Shown here in pieces: positions 61,240-64,000 of a DNA stretch of 64,000 nt (the stretch's first letter is position 1; each line of letters opens with the position of its first letter). The DNA comes from Deltaproteobacteria bacterium (lineage in GTDB: Bacteria; CG2-30-53-67): positions 1-64,000 of the forward strand of contig JAADIO010000005.1 of NCBI GenBank assembly GCA_013151235.1. The letters are read 5' to 3'. The notes under the pieces were generated by a model. The model was given only the letters and a program-made list of their open reading frames with translations. It made no database searches and had not been told where the DNA came from. A program made the position numbers and the translations under genes.

Positions 61240-64000
61240 ATGTCATCTTTGCACAGGGTCAGCCTCTTCCACGGTATTGGACAGCGGCTGCTGATCTGGT
61301 TCAGTCTCTTCTTCCTGATCCCCCTGGTAACGGTCGGTTATACCGGCTACCGGCAGAGTAAGGCCGCCATTCAGCATCAGGTCTTTGAGCACTTTGAATC
61401 ACTGCTGAATCTGCAACGAGATGCCCTCACGAACTACCTTCGCCAAAAAGAGATCCAGTTAAAAACAACGGTCACGGACAATGAGTTTCTGTTCATCGCC
61501 GCCGTGGTACTGCAGTCCACCACATTTTCCGACGAAAGCATACGGAATACCCGGGCCCGGCTGCAAAAGTACCTGAAAGAGAAGAACCACGAATTCGGGT
61601 CTAAGCTGCTTTGGATCACCGGCAAGGACGGCAGGGTCCTTGCTTCTTCCGATCCGGCCCTGATGGGGATGGACCGTAGTCAGGCCCCGGAGAGCGTTCA
61701 ATACAGAAACCATCCCGCACCGGTCTTCAGCACCTACATGGAAGGAAACCACCACCCGGAGATCGTCGTCTCCTCCCCTATCAAGAGTGGCAACGGAGGT
61801 TTTCTCGGTCTCTTCAATCTTGTGATTCCCATGGAAGCAATCAATCGTATCCTGAAGAACCGGACCGGTCTTGGCAGAACAGGAGAAACCTTTCTTGTCA
61901 ACAAAGCAGGATTCATTATTTCAAATTCCCGCTTTCAGAAGGAGGTCATCCTAAAAAAGAAGGTCAACCTGAAGGAGATGTACCAACGGGAAGGGTGGAT
62001 CCGCTCGCATGCCTATGTCCGCGACTACCGGGGGGCCCAAGTGATTCAGCATTTTCTTCCCTTTCCCCGCTTCGGATGGACCCTGGTGGCGGAGATGGAA
62101 ACCGCCGAGGCCTTCCGGGAAATTAATGTCCAACTACATCGGACCCTTCTCATCGGCTTGGGCCTTTTTTCCCTTCTGATCTTCGCCGCTTTACTTATTA
62201 CCCGGAACCTGACCCGCCCGATTCACGCCCTCGTCGATGCGGCGCGGCGTGTGGGGGGAGGGGATCTGAATTTCCAGGTTGCAGACACTTCCGATGACGA
62301 GCTGGCCGAGCTGGCCTATGAATTCAATCGGATGACGGATAACCTGAAAGCATCCAAGAAAAAGATGGAAGAATGGAATGCAAGCATCCAGGAGGAAGTT
62401 CATCACCGAACGCAGGAACTGATTAAGTCGGAAATGAAGTTTCACAAGCTGATCGAAAAGGCTAACGACGCCATCTTCATCTTTAATGCCGAGACCCGTC
62501 TGTGTACTCTGGCCAACCTCAAGGCGGAGACTCTGACGGGGTTCAGCCAGAAGGAACTCCGGGAAACAACCTACACGGACCTTTTTCTGGTCGAAGACCG
62601 GGAACGGGTCGAGGACAACTACACGGAAGCGCTGAAAGAGGGGGCATCGAACCTTTACAAAATCCCGTTGCGCAGAAAAGATGAACGATATGTCTTTGTC
62701 GACATCAGCAACAGTCTGTTCGATTTTCAGAACCAGAAATTCATCAACGCCATTTTCCATGATGTTACGGAACAGCGCAAGATCGACCGGGAGCGGGAGG
62801 TCGTCTTCGAGATCTCCGACACCATCGCCAAGTCTTCCGACCTGTCGCAGATTCTCAGCGGAGCACTGGAAAACATCCTCTACAACCTGGAGTTGGGAAT
62901 GGCGGCAATATTTCTTTACGAAGCGGAAACGGAAGAGCTTGTCCTTGCCCGTGCGGCAGGTTTTTCGGAAACTTTCCAAAAGGATTTTGCCCGTCTCTCT
63001 CTTCAGGCCCCGGACAGTATTGCCACCACGGCAGCCCGTGCCCGTTCAATCCAGATCATCGACCACCCTTACCGCGATGCTATGAGCCGATATGTCGGAT
63101 CCCGCACCAACCCGGACGATCTGCAATCCGACTTCTGTCTCCCCCTGATCGCAGAGGGAACCTTGACCGGCGTACTGGAGCTGGTAACCAACCGGAAGCG
63201 GGGATTTTCCGGTGAAGACCTGATCCTTCTGGAAGCCCTTGCCAATCAACTCGCCGCCGGGATCTTCCGCATCCGGCTCGAGGCAGGAAAACATCAGGAT
63301 GACCAGTTTCTGGCCGGGATTCTCACCGATTCCGTTGACGGAATCATCAGCATGGACGCCGAAGATCGAATTACCACCTGGAACAGCGGCGCCGAAAAGA
63401 TCTTCCATTTCAGCAAAGAGGAAGTCCTGGGAACCCCCTTCCCCGCCCTGTTCCGGGAGGCGGGTCAGGTCTATCCGGACCCGGTCCGCCAGGAACTCCG
63501 GGAGAAGGGATTTATCCGGGATTACGAGATTAACAATATCACCCGTGAGGGACGGGAGGTTACCCTCCATATTTCCTTGACGGCGATCCGGGATCAGCGC
63601 CGGCAGATGATCGGGAGTTCCGCCGTCATTCGGGATATCACCGAACAGAAACAGATCCAGGAACAGATTCAGCGTTCCGAAAAACTGTCCAGCATCGGCC
63701 AGCTTGCCGCCGGCATTGCTCATGAGATCGGCACTCCTCTGAACATTATCTCCGGCAATGCAGAATACCTGATGATGGACATGGACCCGGACAATCCCCT
63801 CACGGAAGAACTTTCGATCATTCTTCAGCAAACCGACCGGATCACGCAACTGATTCAACAGTTGATGGATTTTGCCCGAGACAATCGGCCCCGTTTCGAA
63901 CCGACCGATATTAATGCCCTGGTTCTCCAGACCCTGAACCTGACCCGGCATCAGATGGAAAAAAATGCCATCATCCTGCTGGAAGATCTGGACGAAGAAG
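61240..64000 (+). CDS. Multi-domain sensor histidine kinase (partial, cut by window end)
   Basis: No stop appears before the window end, so at least 920 residues are encoded. Helix 1 is about 14-35, an extracytoplasmic double-Cache-type domain about 36-300, helix 2 about 303-325, HAMP about 326-380, coiled coil, PAS (about 405-520), GAF (about 540-685), PAS (about 690-810), and the HisKA start (SIGQLAAGIAHEIGTPLNII, with His828). The ATP-binding domain would follow outside. ATG at 61240 with GGAGAG close by. It may signal through a NtrC-type or receiver partner. The Cache part suggests sensing of a small extracellular ligand. Confidence 0.9.
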   Translation, partial: MSSLHRVSLFHGIGQRLLIWFSLFFLIPLVTVGYTGYRQSKAAIQHQVFEHFESLLNLQRDALTNYLRQKEIQLKTTVTDNEFLFIAAVVLQSTTFSDESIRNTRARLQKYLKEKNHEFGSKLLWITGKDGRVLASSDPALMGMDRSQAPESVQYRNHPAPVFSTYMEGNHHPEIVVSSPIKSGNGGFLGLFNLVIPMEAINRILKNRTGLGRTGETFLVNKAGFIISNSRFQKEVILKKKVNLKEMYQREGWIRSHAYVRDYRGAQVIQHFLPFPRFGWTLVAEMETAEAFREINVQLHRTLLIGLGLFSLLIFAALLITRNLTRPIHALVDAARRVGGGDLNFQVADTSDDELAELAYEFNRMTDNLKASKKKMEEWNASIQEEVHHRTQELIKSEMKFHKLIEKANDAIFIFNAETRLCTLANLKAETLTGFSQKELRETTYTDLFLVEDRERVEDNYTEALKEGASNLYKIPLRRKDERYVFVDISNSLFDFQNQKFINAIFHDVTEQRKIDREREVVFEISDTIAKSSDLSQILSGALENILYNLELGMAAIFLYEAETEELVLARAAGFSETFQKDFARLSLQAPDSIATTAARARSIQIIDHPYRDAMSRYVGSRTNPDDLQSDFCLPLIAEGTLTGVLELVTNRKRGFSGEDLILLEALANQLAAGIFRIRLEAGKHQDDQFLAGILTDSVDGIISMDAEDRITTWNSGAEKIFHFSKEEVLGTPFPALFREAGQVYPDPVRQELREKGFIRDYEINNITREGREVTLHISLTAIRDQRRQMIGSSAVIRDITEQKQIQEQIQRSEKLSSIGQLAAGIAHEIGTPLNIISGNAEYLMMDMDPDNPLTEELSIILQQTDRITQLIQQLMDFARDNRPRFEPTDINALVLQTLNLTRHQMEKNAIILLEDLDEE

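Noticed and set aside
1-64000. tRNA, rRNA or CRISPR array
   Set aside because: No cloverleaf with matching acceptor ends, no rRNA-like blocks and no regularly spaced repeats with unique spacers were seen by reading. A tRNAscan or CRISPR search would settle it.

Overview
The window looks like chromosomal DNA from a Gram-negative, probably anaerobic bacterium. Lipopolysaccharide assembly (LptE), an RND pump, an OprP-type porin and several lipoproteins show the outer membrane. Ferredoxin-dependent 2-oxoacid oxidoreductase, rubrerythrin, a ferredoxin-domain ETF, the mercury-methylation pair hgcAB and an in-frame UGA glutaredoxin fit a Desulfobacterota (Deltaproteobacteria)-like organism. That placement is inferred from gene content; there is no rRNA here. 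No tRNA, rRNA, CRISPR array, prophage or intact transposase was found.

Layout. 1-2.1 kb: exported MsrAB, then a repeat-rich gap holding a tiny lysine-rich ORF. 2.1-7.5 kb (minus strand): 2-oxoacid:ferredoxin oxidoreductase korAB, a ferritin-like helical protein, rubrerythrin and hgcAB with its own promoter, phased repeats and terminator. 7.8-10.4 kb (plus): a PEP-CTERM exported protein, a repeat cluster, a selenocysteine glutaredoxin with a SECIS-like hairpin (missed by ordinary ORF calling), and an NmrA-like SDR. 10.4-12.9 kb (minus): a small histone-fold protein in an apparent operon with a protoporphyrinogen-oxidase-like flavoprotein and a family 2 glycosyltransferase. 13-18.8 kb (plus): an RND pump pair and a Ycf46-like AAA ATPase. 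18.9-24.4 kb (minus): a GAF-containing chemoreceptor, and leuS-lptE plus a small unknown gene. 24.6-25.6 kb (plus): a sugar nucleotidyltransferase.

25.6-39.5 kb (minus) is a long lipid-synthesis locus. In transcription order it runs DUF177, rpmF, plsX, fabH, acyl-CoA dehydrogenase, etfB, ferredoxin-etfA, fabD, fabG, acpP, fabF, rnc, an M20 peptidase, cvpA, a TPR protein and a YkgJ-family protein. A strong promoter precedes DUF177. The acyl-CoA dehydrogenase/ETF module resembles electron-bifurcating enoyl-CoA reductases and sits where a fab locus might carry an enoyl reductase. A dispersed repeat lies directly behind several of these genes and its end often supplies the TGA stop codon.

39.7-49.1 kb (minus) is a phosphate regulon: truA, phoB, phoR (broken by a frameshift), OprP-like porin behind 11-bp phased repeats resembling a Pho box, pstS, pstC, pstA, pstB, phoU. 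49.2-64 kb: AmiC-type amidase, a lone receiver protein, an AmmeMemoRadiSam-type radical SAM enzyme convergent with a soluble histidine kinase, a TusA-like protein, DinG helicase, TPR proteins, RmuC, a second YkgJ-family protein, a ChaN-like lipoprotein, and a large Cache-HAMP-PAS-GAF-PAS histidine kinase cut by the window end.
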